From Candidatus Magasanikbacteria bacterium CG_4_10_14_0_2_um_filter_41_10 (GTDB lineage: Bacteria; Patescibacteriota; Patescibacteriia; Magasanikbacterales; UBA922), in contig PFPJ01000049.1 of assembly GCA_002792995.1 (NCBI GenBank), positions 1-6,551 on the forward strand: DNA of 6,551 nt, given 5' to 3'. Numbering within the stretch: the stretch's first letter is position 1; every line of letters begins with the position of its first letter. Below the pieces are notes generated by a model. It was not told where the DNA came from. It was given only the letters and a program-made list of their open reading frames with translations, and did no database searches. The position numbers were made by a program, and so were the translations under genes. Shown here one piece after another: positions 1-5,313 of the stretch.

Positions 1-669
1 AGTGAAGGACGGACAATTTATCAAAATATTAGAAAAGTTGTGTTGTATCTTTTGTCCGGAAGTTTTGCCTCTGTTATTTTGGTTACGGCAAGTATGTTAC
101 TTGGCTATCCATTGCCTGTGTTGGCAGTACAGATTTTGTGGATGAATATTGTTGAGGACGTGTTTCCTGTCATGGCGCTTGCGTTTGATAAAGGGGATCG
201 TGAGAATATGAATGACACTCCACGAAAAAAATCAGTTCCTTTGATAGACAAAAAGATGTTGACGATGATTGTTGCCAAGAGTTTACTCGCAAATGTATTT
301 TTGTTTTCGTTGTTTGTCTATTTTTGGCATACAACCCACGATATTGCTTTGACAAGAACGATTATATTTGTTGGGTTGGGCATTGATGCTTTGTTTTTTG
401 TGTTCAGTGTTCGTTCACTGCGTCGCTTTATTTGGCAAATTAATCCTCTTGACAATAGGTATCTTCTCGGGGCAGTATTATTTGGATGGATCATGCTTTT
501 TGCTGGGGTATATCTGCCACCATTACAATTTCTTCTTCGTACTGTTCCACTTCATTTTTCTCAGTGGGCATTTCTCCTCTTGTTTGGATTGTGGAATGTC
601 GTCATAATAGAGAGTATAAAAGGTATCTTTTTTTGGAAAGAAAAATCTTTACGAAAAATTTCTCAATAA
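1..669 (+). CDS. P2-type cation-transporting ATPase, C-terminal part (5' end outside window)
   Basis: The frame is open from base 1, so this is the last 222 residues of a longer P-type ATPase that moves cations across the membrane using ATP. The visible part starts just after the phosphorylation domain with EGRTIYQNIRK, the conserved lead into transmembrane helix M5. It then shows the M6 signature LWMNIVEDVFP and about six hydrophobic segments (roughly residues 13-35, 38-60, 88-110, 117-137, 153-172, 188-206), which matches the C-terminal cation-ATPase domain. Aligned without gaps to SERCA as I remember it, Asn796 and Asp800 are kept (N49, D53). Asn768 and Glu771 of M5 are both Ser (S21, S24), and Thr799 is Glu (E52). 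The transported ion is therefore uncertain and a simple Ca2+ pump assignment is not safe. The GTG at base 40 is an internal codon, not the start. The stop is TAA, and the next gene follows after 15 bases. Confidence 0.9.
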   Translation, partial: SEGRTIYQNIRKVVLYLLSGSFASVILVTASMLLGYPLPVLAVQILWMNIVEDVFPVMALAFDKGDRENMNDTPRKKSVPLIDKKMLTMIVAKSLLANVFLFSLFVYFWHTTHDIALTRTIIFVGLGIDALFFVFSVRSLRRFIWQINPLDNRYLLGAVLFGWIMLFAGVYLPPLQFLLRTVPLHFSQWAFLLLFGLWNVVIIESIKGIFFWKEKSLRKISQ

Positions 670-684
670 CATAACCCTTGTTGT

Positions 685-1263
685 ATGATAAAAAAAACAT
701 ATCTGAATGCACTCAAAAAATCTTTGCATACGTATGCAGAAAAACGGCGAGATGTTATCAAAATTTCTGGAGATTCCCTTCATCTCTCCAAGCGAGCAAT
801 TTTTTCTATGCATCGTGGAGATATGAAAGAGGCAGAAAAAAAACTTGCTGACGCAAAAACACTGCTACAAAGTATTGCTGTAAAGTTCAAAAAAGTACCC
901 GAATTATTGACAGAAGGATCATATCATGCTGGTATGGAGGAGTATGTCGAAGCTGCTCTGTTGCATCAATTTTTGAAACATGGCACGTTGGGAGAGGAAC
1001 TCATGGGACTTGATGTGCCAAGAGACGTATTTTTGGCTGGGTTATGCGATGTCCCAGGAGAATTATATCGTTATGCTATTCGTGCAGCCACAGAACACAA
1101 TCTTGATATGGTGAATGCGTGCAATACTATGGCACAAGATATTGTAGAATCTTTGACTGAATTTGAATTTACCAAATATCTGCGAACAAAGTTTGATCAA
1201 GCAAAGCAGGCGGCAAACAAATTGGAATTTGTCAGGTATGAAGTATCACTTCGTTCAACATAA
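685..1263 (+). CDS. Translin/TRAX-family protein, putative RNA-binding protein or RNase
   Basis: This 192-residue, almost entirely helical protein matches the translin family (COG2178 type) in length and motif order. Visible motifs are SMHRGDMKEAEKKLADA (residues 41-57), GMEEYVEA (83-90), VFLAGLCDVPGELYR (115-129) and a C-terminal LRTKFDQAKQ...EFVRYEV stretch (167-187). In eukaryotic TRAX, the RNase subunit of C3PO, catalysis uses two Glu of the QEYVEA motif and the Asp of the DLxGEL motif. The equivalents E86, E89 and D122 are all present here, so RNase activity is plausible; this is inference. The family is better known from eukaryotes and archaea than from bacteria. There is no Shine-Dalgarno before the ATG, which sits in TTGTATG. 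The gene lies 15 bases after the ATPase gene and 6 bases before the Mur ligase gene, consistent with cotranscription. Confidence 0.85.
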   Translation: MIKKTYLNALKKSLHTYAEKRRDVIKISGDSLHLSKRAIFSMHRGDMKEAEKKLADAKTLLQSIAVKFKKVPELLTEGSYHAGMEEYVEAALLHQFLKHGTLGEELMGLDVPRDVFLAGLCDVPGELYRYAIRAATEHNLDMVNACNTMAQDIVESLTEFEFTKYLRTKFDQAKQAANKLEFVRYEVSLRST

Positions 1264-1269
1264 GAAAAC

Positions 1270-2574
1270 ATGAAATCTATACTAAAAAAATTTATTCCAA
1301 AAAAGTTGTTGAATCTTCGGCATCTTTTTTATGCATGGGTGGGGGCTGTAAAATATGGGAATCCTTCTGAGGAATTGTTTGTTATTGGTGTCACAGGGAC
1401 AAGTGGAAAATCAACGACAGTTTTTTTGCTTCGTCAGCTTTTAGAAGCAGCTGGATATACAGTAGGTGCTCTTTCTACCATAGAATTTTCTGTTGCAGGT
1501 GAACACCAACTGAATGACAAAAAAATGACCATGCTCGGCAAAATGCAAATTCAAGAATATTTGAGAAAAATGGTAGACAAAGGATGCAATGTTGCTATTG
1601 TCGAGACGACGTCTGAGGGACGTGTCCAACATCGTCATCGGTTTATTAATTACGACATGATGCTTCTCACAAATCTCTATCCAGAACATATAGATTCACA
1701 TGGCAGTTTTGAAAAATATCGTCAGGCAAAAATAGACCTGTTTGAATACACAGCAAAAAGCAGGCGAAAAACAATAAAAGGAAAACGTATTCCGAAGACA
1801 GCCCTTATCAATCGTTCGGTGATGGGACATACCAAGTTTGCATCAAAATTGTTTGATACCATAGTCATGTTTGATGGGAAAGAAAAACTTCATGCAGAAG
1901 ATATTACATCAGATAAAGAAGGTATTCATTTTACTGTTCATGAACGTGCATTCTCTGTACCAATGTATGGAGAGCATAATGCACAAAACATTGTCGCTTG
2001 CATGGCTGTTGCCAGAGCGCTCGATATTTCATGGGGAACAATAGAAAAAGCTGTTGAAACATTTCACAATGTGCCTGGAAGAATTGAATTTATACCACAA
2101 GCTGAAGAACATGGATTTCAAGTCATCGTTGATTATGCCTTTGAGCCTGTTGCAATGAAAAAGTTGTATGATGTTGTGGATTTGCTCAAACCAAAACGGA
2201 TTGTTCATGTATTTGGATCTACTGGTGGGGGGCGAGATAAAGCTCGGCGACATACGCTCGGCGAGTTCATTGGTAAGCATGCACAAGTCTGTATAGTTAC
2301 TGATGAAGATCCGTACAATGACGACCCTATGAAGATCATTCAGGATGTCGCCACAGCAGTTACCGGTACAGGGAAAAAACTTGGAAAAAACTTGTTTGTA
2401 GAGCTTGATAGACGAAAAGCTATTCATCTTGCGGTCGAAAAAGCAAAACCAGGTGATTTGATCCTGATTACCGGAAAGGGGAGTGAACAAGCCATGTGTA
2501 TCGCAAATGGAAACATGATTCCGTGGGATGACAGACTCATCGCTCGCGAGGCAATTGGAAATCGTACAAAATAG
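1270..2574 (+). CDS. MurE-like Mur ligase lacking the N-terminal UDP-binding domain
   Basis: This is an ATP-dependent amide-bond ligase of the Mur family, closest in motif pattern to MurE, which adds the third amino acid to UDP-MurNAc-dipeptide in the cytoplasm. Visible motifs: P-loop TGTSGKST (42-49), VETTSEG (111-117), HGSFEKYRQAK (144-154; K154 fits the carbamylated Lys), GEHNAQN (234-240), VPGRIEF (268-274), VDYAFEP (287-293), VFGSTGGGRDKARR (314-327) and TGKGSEQ (401-407). At 434 residues it is short, because only about 37 residues precede the central domain, where MurE usually has about 100. The usual UDP-sugar-binding domain is therefore missing. The DNPR motif that selects meso-diaminopimelate is replaced by DEDPYNDDP (345-353), so meso-DAP is not supported. 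The usual His of GKGHE is Ser. This short form is, to my knowledge, common in Patescibacteria. Its exact substrate is unknown. Confidence 0.85.
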   Translation: MKSILKKFIPKKLLNLRHLFYAWVGAVKYGNPSEELFVIGVTGTSGKSTTVFLLRQLLEAAGYTVGALSTIEFSVAGEHQLNDKKMTMLGKMQIQEYLRKMVDKGCNVAIVETTSEGRVQHRHRFINYDMMLLTNLYPEHIDSHGSFEKYRQAKIDLFEYTAKSRRKTIKGKRIPKTALINRSVMGHTKFASKLFDTIVMFDGKEKLHAEDITSDKEGIHFTVHERAFSVPMYGEHNAQNIVACMAVARALDISWGTIEKAVETFHNVPGRIEFIPQAEEHGFQVIVDYAFEPVAMKKLYDVVDLLKPKRIVHVFGSTGGGRDKARRHTLGEFIGKHAQVCIVTDEDPYNDDPMKIIQDVATAVTGTGKKLGKNLFVELDRRKAIHLAVEKAKPGDLILITGKGSEQAMCIANGNMIPWDDRLIAREAIGNRTK

Positions 2575-2581
2575 TCATTCA

Positions 2582-2590
2582 TGGTATACT
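2582..2590 (+). promoter_or_regulatory. Extended -10 promoter for ftsB-like gene
   Basis: TGGTATACT is an extended -10 (TGn plus TATACT) in the short gap after the Mur ligase gene. No convincing -35 lies at normal spacing. The hexamer ends 11 bases before the ATG at 2602. Transcription would start about 5 bases before that codon, giving an almost leaderless mRNA. The same arrangement occurs before ftsE. Confidence 0.5.
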
Positions 2591-2601
2591 GTCATCGTGA
2601 T

Positions 2602-3081
2602 ATGGCACAAAAGAACATACAAAAGCATAGTTCCATGCGACGTTTTTTTTCGTCACGATTGTTTTTGATACTTCTTTTTTTGGCAGCGTTTCTTGTCGCC
2701 TTGAGTTATGCTCGTGCGTATTATCAGGATTACGCTATTCGTCAGGAGATCAAACAACTTGAACAAGAAGTTCAACAACTGCAACATAAAAAACTTGAAT
2801 CTTTTGAATTGCTCAAATACGTAACCAGCAATGAGTACGTTGAAGAACAAGGCCGTGTAGAATTTAATCTCAAAAAACCAGGAGAGCATGTGATTGCACT
2901 ACCGAATGATGGATCACCTGTACAAGCTCAGAATACGGATATTATAGATGAATCTTCGGATCCCTTGAACAATCCGGTAAAATGGTGGTACTATATTATG
3001 CACATATCATATTCTTCTTCTCTTAGCCTGCGTGCAGAAGAATATCTGATATTGGATACCTATCTCTCAATAATTTATTAA
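2602..3081 (+). CDS. FtsB/DivIC-like septum formation initiator
   Basis: This is a bitopic membrane protein of the FtsB/DivIC family, which in other bacteria joins FtsL and FtsQ in the divisome and helps trigger septal wall synthesis. It has a short basic cytoplasmic tail, one membrane helix (about residues 20-37), a Gln/Glu-rich coiled coil (42-72) and the family motif YVEEQGRVEFNLKKPGEHVI (79-98). A linker leads to NNPVKWWYY (123-131), the tryptophan-rich end seen in Patescibacterial relatives. The last ~25 residues look unlike the family and overlap an imperfect palindrome. I chose the ATG at 2602 because the in-frame ATG at 2581 lies just upstream of a TGGTATACT promoter and would add non-conserved residues. 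It sits 27 bases after the Mur ligase gene and 10 bases before the prolyl isomerase gene. Confidence 0.85.
   Translation: MAQKNIQKHSSMRRFFSSRLFLILLFLAAFLVALSYARAYYQDYAIRQEIKQLEQEVQQLQHKKLESFELLKYVTSNEYVEEQGRVEFNLKKPGEHVIALPNDGSPVQAQNTDIIDESSDPLNNPVKWWYYIMHISYSSSLSLRAEEYLILDTYLSIIY
2965..2994 (+). promoter_or_regulatory. Possible internal promoter in the 3' end of the ftsB-like gene
   Basis: TTGAAC (2965-2970), an 18-base spacer and TGGTACTAT (extended -10, 2986-2994) resemble a sigma-70 promoter. It lies inside the coding region, about 97 bases before the prolyl isomerase start. It could drive that gene separately, but AT-rich DNA gives such matches by chance. Confidence 0.25.
3004..3052 (+). 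repeat. Imperfect inverted repeat in the tail of the ftsB-like gene
   Basis: ATATCA (3004-3009) pairs with TGATAT (3047-3052), and TATTCTTC (3010-3017) pairs with GAAGAATA (3037-3044). A two-base bulge sits at 3045-3046 and the loop is 19 bases. No T-run follows, so it is a poor intrinsic terminator. It could be an RNA hairpin between ftsB and the next gene, or a protein-binding palindrome. Confidence 0.5.
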
Positions 3082-3091
3082 TTCCTTTTGT

Positions 3092-4210
3092 ATGGATACA
3101 CAAGAACAAGAACTACAAGAATCCCAACATGAACCACAAGAAGTCGCACCTATGGAATCACCAAAAAAGAAAAGCAATTTTATGCAATTTTTGGCGGGTA
3201 TTTTTATCGTTGTTCTCATCGCCTGTGTGGGAGTTTATGCATATACAAAATCGCGGATTGCGGTTCTCTCTGATGCTCCATTTGTAATGTCTGTTGCACA
3301 GATGTTTCACATTCCTATTGCAAAAATTGAAGGAAAGAATATCGCGTATACAGACTTTATGGTTGACTACTCGTCACTCAAAAGTTTTTATGCACAACAG
3401 GAAAATAGTGCAGAACCTGTGACTGATGCTGATATCTCTAAGCAAGTTATTAGTCGTCTGCTCATCAATACTCTCATGGAAACCTACGCAAAGAAGTATG
3501 ATGTCACGGTAGAACAAAGTGATATTGATGCCGCAAAAACGGAATTACTCGCACAATTTCCTGATGAGGATACGGCGGCAACACAAATTCAGACTACGTT
3601 TGGTTGGTCTCTTGATACCTTTACTGAACGGGTTATTCGTCCTATTGTGATTGAACAAAAAGTTGCTGATGCTTTTGGAAAGGATGAAAGCATTTCTGAT
3701 ACATACAAAACAACGCAAGTAAAGGCACGTCATATTCTTTTCACGTATACTGATGATAAGGAAAAAGCATCTGCCCTCAAAGAAGCACAAGGTGTCCTCA
3801 AAAGAATTCAAGATGGAGAAGATTTTGCTACTCTTGCAAAAAAATATGGGAAAGACGGCACAGCAGACGCTGGTGGAGATCTCGGATGGATCGATAGGGG
3901 GATGACCGTTCCATCTTTTGAAAATGTTATTTTTGATTTACAGCCTGGTCAATTGTACGATTCTGTTCTTGAAACAGAATTTGGGCTACATATCGTAGAG
4001 GTTGAGGATGTGCGTACGGTCAATGACTTTGCATTATTCTATCAAGATCAATTGAGTGCGGCGGATGTCAAAATCTATACTGATATCGCAAATCCTTTTG
4101 ATAAAACTGATGATGCATCTCTTACTCCTGTTTCACCAGACACGAATACTACAGTAACTGACGAAGAGGTAACTACAGATACCTCCACAGGTGAAGACAC
4201 CAACAATTAG
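3092..4210 (+). CDS. Membrane-anchored parvulin-type peptidyl-prolyl isomerase (SurA/PrsA-like)
   Basis: This 372-residue extracytoplasmic folding factor would catalyse cis-trans isomerisation of prolyl bonds in exported proteins. An acidic, Gln/Glu-rich cytoplasmic tail (1-22) and KKK (25-27) precede one hydrophobic segment (about 31-51). A SurA-N-like helical domain follows (about 75-200), then a PpiC rotamase domain (210-305). The rotamase domain shows KARHILF (211-217), GGDLGWIDRG (261-270), PSFENVIFDLQPGQL (274-288) and FGLHIVEV (297-304), with the conserved histidines at 214 and 300. The tail from about 335 is low-complexity Thr/Asp/Glu. LIAC at 42-45 formally resembles a lipobox, but the hydrophobic run continues past the Cys, so I favour a membrane anchor over a lipoprotein. 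There is no Shine-Dalgarno; the ATG sits in TTTTGTATG. It may assist neighbours such as FtsB or FtsX, which is inference. Confidence 0.9.
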   Translation: MDTQEQELQESQHEPQEVAPMESPKKKSNFMQFLAGIFIVVLIACVGVYAYTKSRIAVLSDAPFVMSVAQMFHIPIAKIEGKNIAYTDFMVDYSSLKSFYAQQENSAEPVTDADISKQVISRLLINTLMETYAKKYDVTVEQSDIDAAKTELLAQFPDEDTAATQIQTTFGWSLDTFTERVIRPIVIEQKVADAFGKDESISDTYKTTQVKARHILFTYTDDKEKASALKEAQGVLKRIQDGEDFATLAKKYGKDGTADAGGDLGWIDRGMTVPSFENVIFDLQPGQLYDSVLETEFGLHIVEVEDVRTVNDFALFYQDQLSAADVKIYTDIANPFDKTDDASLTPVSPDTNTTVTDEEVTTDTSTGEDTNN

Positions 4211-4215
4211 CATTA

Positions 4216-4665
4216 ATGAGACGTGATAGTAATTATATGTCAGATCAGTTAGGTTCAAGAGGAGACAGGCCTGAATCCATGACAGCACTGCAGCAAGAAA
4301 GTTCTGAGTATGCTCGATTGGGAAAAGAAAGATTTACGGCTCTCATAGATTCAGGTGATGTTCTTGATGATCGTGATATCAGAAAATTGATTCAAATGAT
4401 TGCCATGGAATATATTATCGCGAAGCATCGTGAAGAGATAAAGAAAAATGCTATTGGACAACCAAGTATTGTGTTACCAGAAGAGATATATTTTGCTGAG
4501 CATTTTGCGAGAAGGTTTGATGATGAATTTTCCGAAAGAAATGGTGAGTTGTCAGAGATAAAAGCAAAAATCTTTAGTAAAAGAAATGCAACAAAAGCAA
4601 TAGAAAAGATAGAAGAACTTATGGACCGTTGGTGGCAGGAAGAATTGCAAAAACAAATTTCGTAG
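4216..4665 (+). CDS. Hypothetical helical, charged cytoplasmic protein
   Basis: I do not recognise this 149-residue protein. It has no signal peptide, membrane segment or cysteine. Most of it looks helical and highly charged: residues 27-80 contain repeated Glu/Arg/Lys/Asp and hydrophobic positions (for example LDDRDIRKLIQMIAMEYII), then a short break near IGQPSIVLPEEIYF (81-94), and a C-terminal helix ending in EELMDRWWQEELQKQ (132-146). Base composition matches the native genes. The start is uncertain: ATG 4216 lies 5 bases after the prolyl isomerase stop, suggesting coupled translation, while ATG 4237 (seven codons on) would also work. Neither has a Shine-Dalgarno. The position at the end of the envelope gene run suggests cotranscription, but says little about function. 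Confidence 0.75.
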   Translation: MRRDSNYMSDQLGSRGDRPESMTALQQESSEYARLGKERFTALIDSGDVLDDRDIRKLIQMIAMEYIIAKHREEIKKNAIGQPSIVLPEEIYFAEHFARRFDDEFSERNGELSEIKAKIFSKRNATKAIEKIEELMDRWWQEELQKQIS

Positions 4666-4697
4666 CGTCAACTAAGAAACATGCGTACTGAACTAGA

Positions 4698-4727
4698 TTG
4701 ACAATACGACTCGTTTTGAGTTAGAAT
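4698..4727 (+). promoter_or_regulatory. Sigma-70-type promoter for tRNA-Thr
   Basis: A perfect -35 TTGACA (4698-4703), an 18-base spacer and TAGAAT (4722-4727) lie just upstream of the tRNA. Transcription would start near 4734, leaving about 11 bases of 5' leader for removal by RNase P. This is the clearest + strand promoter in the window. Confidence 0.8.
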
Positions 4728-4744
4728 ATGGCGGTTCATTGTAT

Positions 4745-4817
4745 GCCGCCTTAGCTCAGTTGGTAGAGCGATTCACTCGTAACGAATAGGTCCGGGGTTC
4801 GATTCCCCGAGGTGGCT
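4745..4817 (+). tRNA. tRNA-Thr (anticodon CGU)
   Basis: A full 73-base cloverleaf decodes ACG. The acceptor arms GCCGCCT (4745-4751) and AGGTGGC (4810-4816) pair with one G-U. The D stem is GCTC/GAGC, the anticodon loop is CTCGTAA with CGT at 4778-4780, the variable loop has 5 bases and the T stem is CGGGG/CCCCG around TTCGATT. G1-C72, C2-G71, G35 and U36 are the threonine identity elements known for bacterial ThrRS. Two details are odd: the anticodon stem closes with an A31-C39 mismatch (4775/4783), and the discriminator is U73 rather than the A of E. coli. CCA is not encoded. A GC-rich hairpin starts 21 bases after the 3' end. Confidence 0.95.
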
Positions 4818-4837
4818 CAAAAATAATTAGAAATGAA

Positions 4838-4876
4838 GAAGACCCCGGCTCGCGCGTTGCGTGAGCCGGGGTCTTT
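4838..4876. terminator. Strong GC-rich hairpin, probably a bidirectional terminator
   Basis: AAGACCCCGGCTC (4839-4851) pairs perfectly with GAGCCGGGGTCTT (4863-4875). An inner G-U and three further pairs leave a three-base loop, and G4838 can wobble with T4876. On the - strand it lies 17 bases after the stop of the GC-rich gene and is followed by a broken T-rich stretch. On the + strand only TTT then GCGTTT follows. It can serve both the tRNA and the convergent gene. Confidence 0.8.
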
Positions 4877-4892
4877 GCGTTTGCTCGAGCGG

Positions 4893-5189
4893 TCAGTTCG
4901 TCGGCGTGGGATCCCCCCGCAGCGACTCGATGGTGATGAAGTCACCCCAGTGCCGGTCGATCGGCTTCTGCGCCAGGACGGTCCCGCAGACGGTGGGTTC
5001 CCCTCCGATATGGATGACCACCATGTCTCCCTCCGGCTGTCGCTTCGTGATGCCTACGAGCGTCACCGTGGCGTTGCATCTTGGGCAGGTCACTTGGGCC
5101 TTCGCGGGCACCTCTAGCTGTTGCATACGCCCCCTTTTGGGGTTTCCGCACTTGCCACTGATCCATCGCTCGAACATCGTCGTTACCAT
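4893..5189 (-). CDS. Small four-cysteine protein of unknown function in GC-rich cassette
   Basis: I do not recognise this 98-residue protein. It has Cys at 14, 35, 38 and 68, with CPRC (35-38) inside a likely beta-rich stretch (VTCPRCNATVTLVGI). It also has His60 and His80, so a zinc-binding fold is possible but not shown, since only one CxxC is present. No signal peptide or membrane helix is visible. The ATG at 5189 was preferred to the in-frame ATG at 5207 because GGAGGAG ends four bases upstream of it. About 80% of codons end in G or C, against a minority in the native genes, and it stops with TGA, unlike every other complete gene here. It has its own promoter and terminator and runs against the tRNA and ftsE. 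Ordinary start, ribosome site and codon structure argue it is really translated. Confidence 0.7.
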   Translation of the reverse strand: MVTTMFERWISGKCGNPKRGRMQQLEVPAKAQVTCPRCNATVTLVGITKRQPEGDMVVIHIGGEPTVCGTVLAQKPIDRHWGDFITIESLRGDPTPTN

Positions 5190-5193
5190 TTTG

Positions 5194-5200
5194 CTCCTCC
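5194..5200 (-). promoter_or_regulatory. Consensus Shine-Dalgarno of the GC-rich gene
   Basis: The - strand reads GGAGGAG, then CAAA, then the ATG at 5189. This is a near-perfect ribosome binding site and decides the start over the ATG at 5207. None of the native genes in the window has anything comparable. Confidence 0.8.
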
Positions 5201-5217
5201 ATTGCATGAGCTTAAAA

Positions 5218-5245
5218 ATTGTACATGAAAAATTTTTTTTGTCAA
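5218..5245 (-). promoter_or_regulatory. Sigma-70-type promoter of the GC-rich gene
   Basis: On the - strand, TTGACA (5245-5240) and TACAAT (5223-5218) are separated by 16 bases containing an A/T tract. Transcription would begin near 5211, giving a leader of about 22 bases that carries the GGAGGAG site. It is divergent from the ftsE promoter some 50 bases away. Confidence 0.7.
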
Positions 5246-5294
5246 TACATACGTTATTAACTCACAGATCGTTCTACTGCTTCAAAAAAAAATG

Positions 5295-5303
5295 TGATAT
5301 ACT
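5295..5303 (+). promoter_or_regulatory. Extended -10 promoter for ftsEX
   Basis: TGATATACT is an extended -10 preceded by a nine-base A tract (5284-5292), with no good -35. It ends 10 bases before the ftsE ATG, so the transcript would begin about 4 bases ahead of the start codon. The geometry matches the promoter before the ftsB-like gene. Confidence 0.55.
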
Positions 5304-5313
5304 GCGTATCAGT

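Larger units (their letters stand above)
4838..5200. mobile_element. GC-rich island with a self-contained expression cassette, probably acquired
   Basis: GC jumps from about 40% in neighbouring genes to 64% (191 of 300 bases counted for 4861-5160), then falls sharply near 5200. The island holds a terminator hairpin, one ORF and a consensus ribosome site on the - strand; its promoter lies in AT-rich DNA just outside. It sits next to the 3' end of a tRNA gene, a common integration place. However, I found no copy of the tRNA 3' end at the far edge, no integrase or transposase, no terminal inverted repeats and no target duplication. The mobile_element label is therefore inference from composition. 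Confidence 0.4.

Noticed and set aside
368..674. Two + strand ORFs within the ATPase 3' end
   Set aside because: They are out-of-frame shadows of a conserved membrane domain, rich in Phe, Cys and His as expected from frame-shifted hydrophobic codons.
2029..2490. A 153-residue - strand ORF inside the Mur ligase gene
   Set aside because: It is antisense to a gene with clear conserved motifs, has no homology that I recognise and no start signals.
2581..2601. ATG at 2581 as start of the ftsB-like gene
   Set aside because: It overlaps the TGGTATACT promoter and adds only non-conserved residues; ATG 2602 fits the promoter geometry.
3215..3226. Lipobox LIAC in the prolyl isomerase
   Set aside because: The hydrophobic run continues beyond the Cys and the leader would be over 40 residues, so a membrane anchor is likelier.
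4702..4724. Small inverted repeat (ACTC/GAGT) in the tRNA promoter spacer as an operator
   Set aside because: Only four pairs with a five-base loop; easily due to chance.
4833..5117. A 94-residue + strand ORF in the GC-rich island
   Set aside because: It starts inside the terminator hairpin, has no ribosome site or promoter and gives an Arg-rich peptide typical of a shadow frame in GC-rich DNA.
4942..5202. A second - strand ORF of 86 residues in the island
   Set aside because: It overlaps the 98-codon gene in another frame; its ATG overlaps the GGAGG site that serves the gene at 5189.
4745..5260. Integrative element using the tRNA-Thr 3' end as attachment site
   Set aside because: No second copy of the tRNA 3' end is visible at the right edge, and there is no integrase in the window.
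4861..5313. Frame of ftsE open upstream through the GC-rich island, giving a 380-residue protein
   Set aside because: FtsE homology begins exactly at 5314, the extension covers the opposite-strand gene and the terminator, and an extended -10 promoter sits just before 5314.
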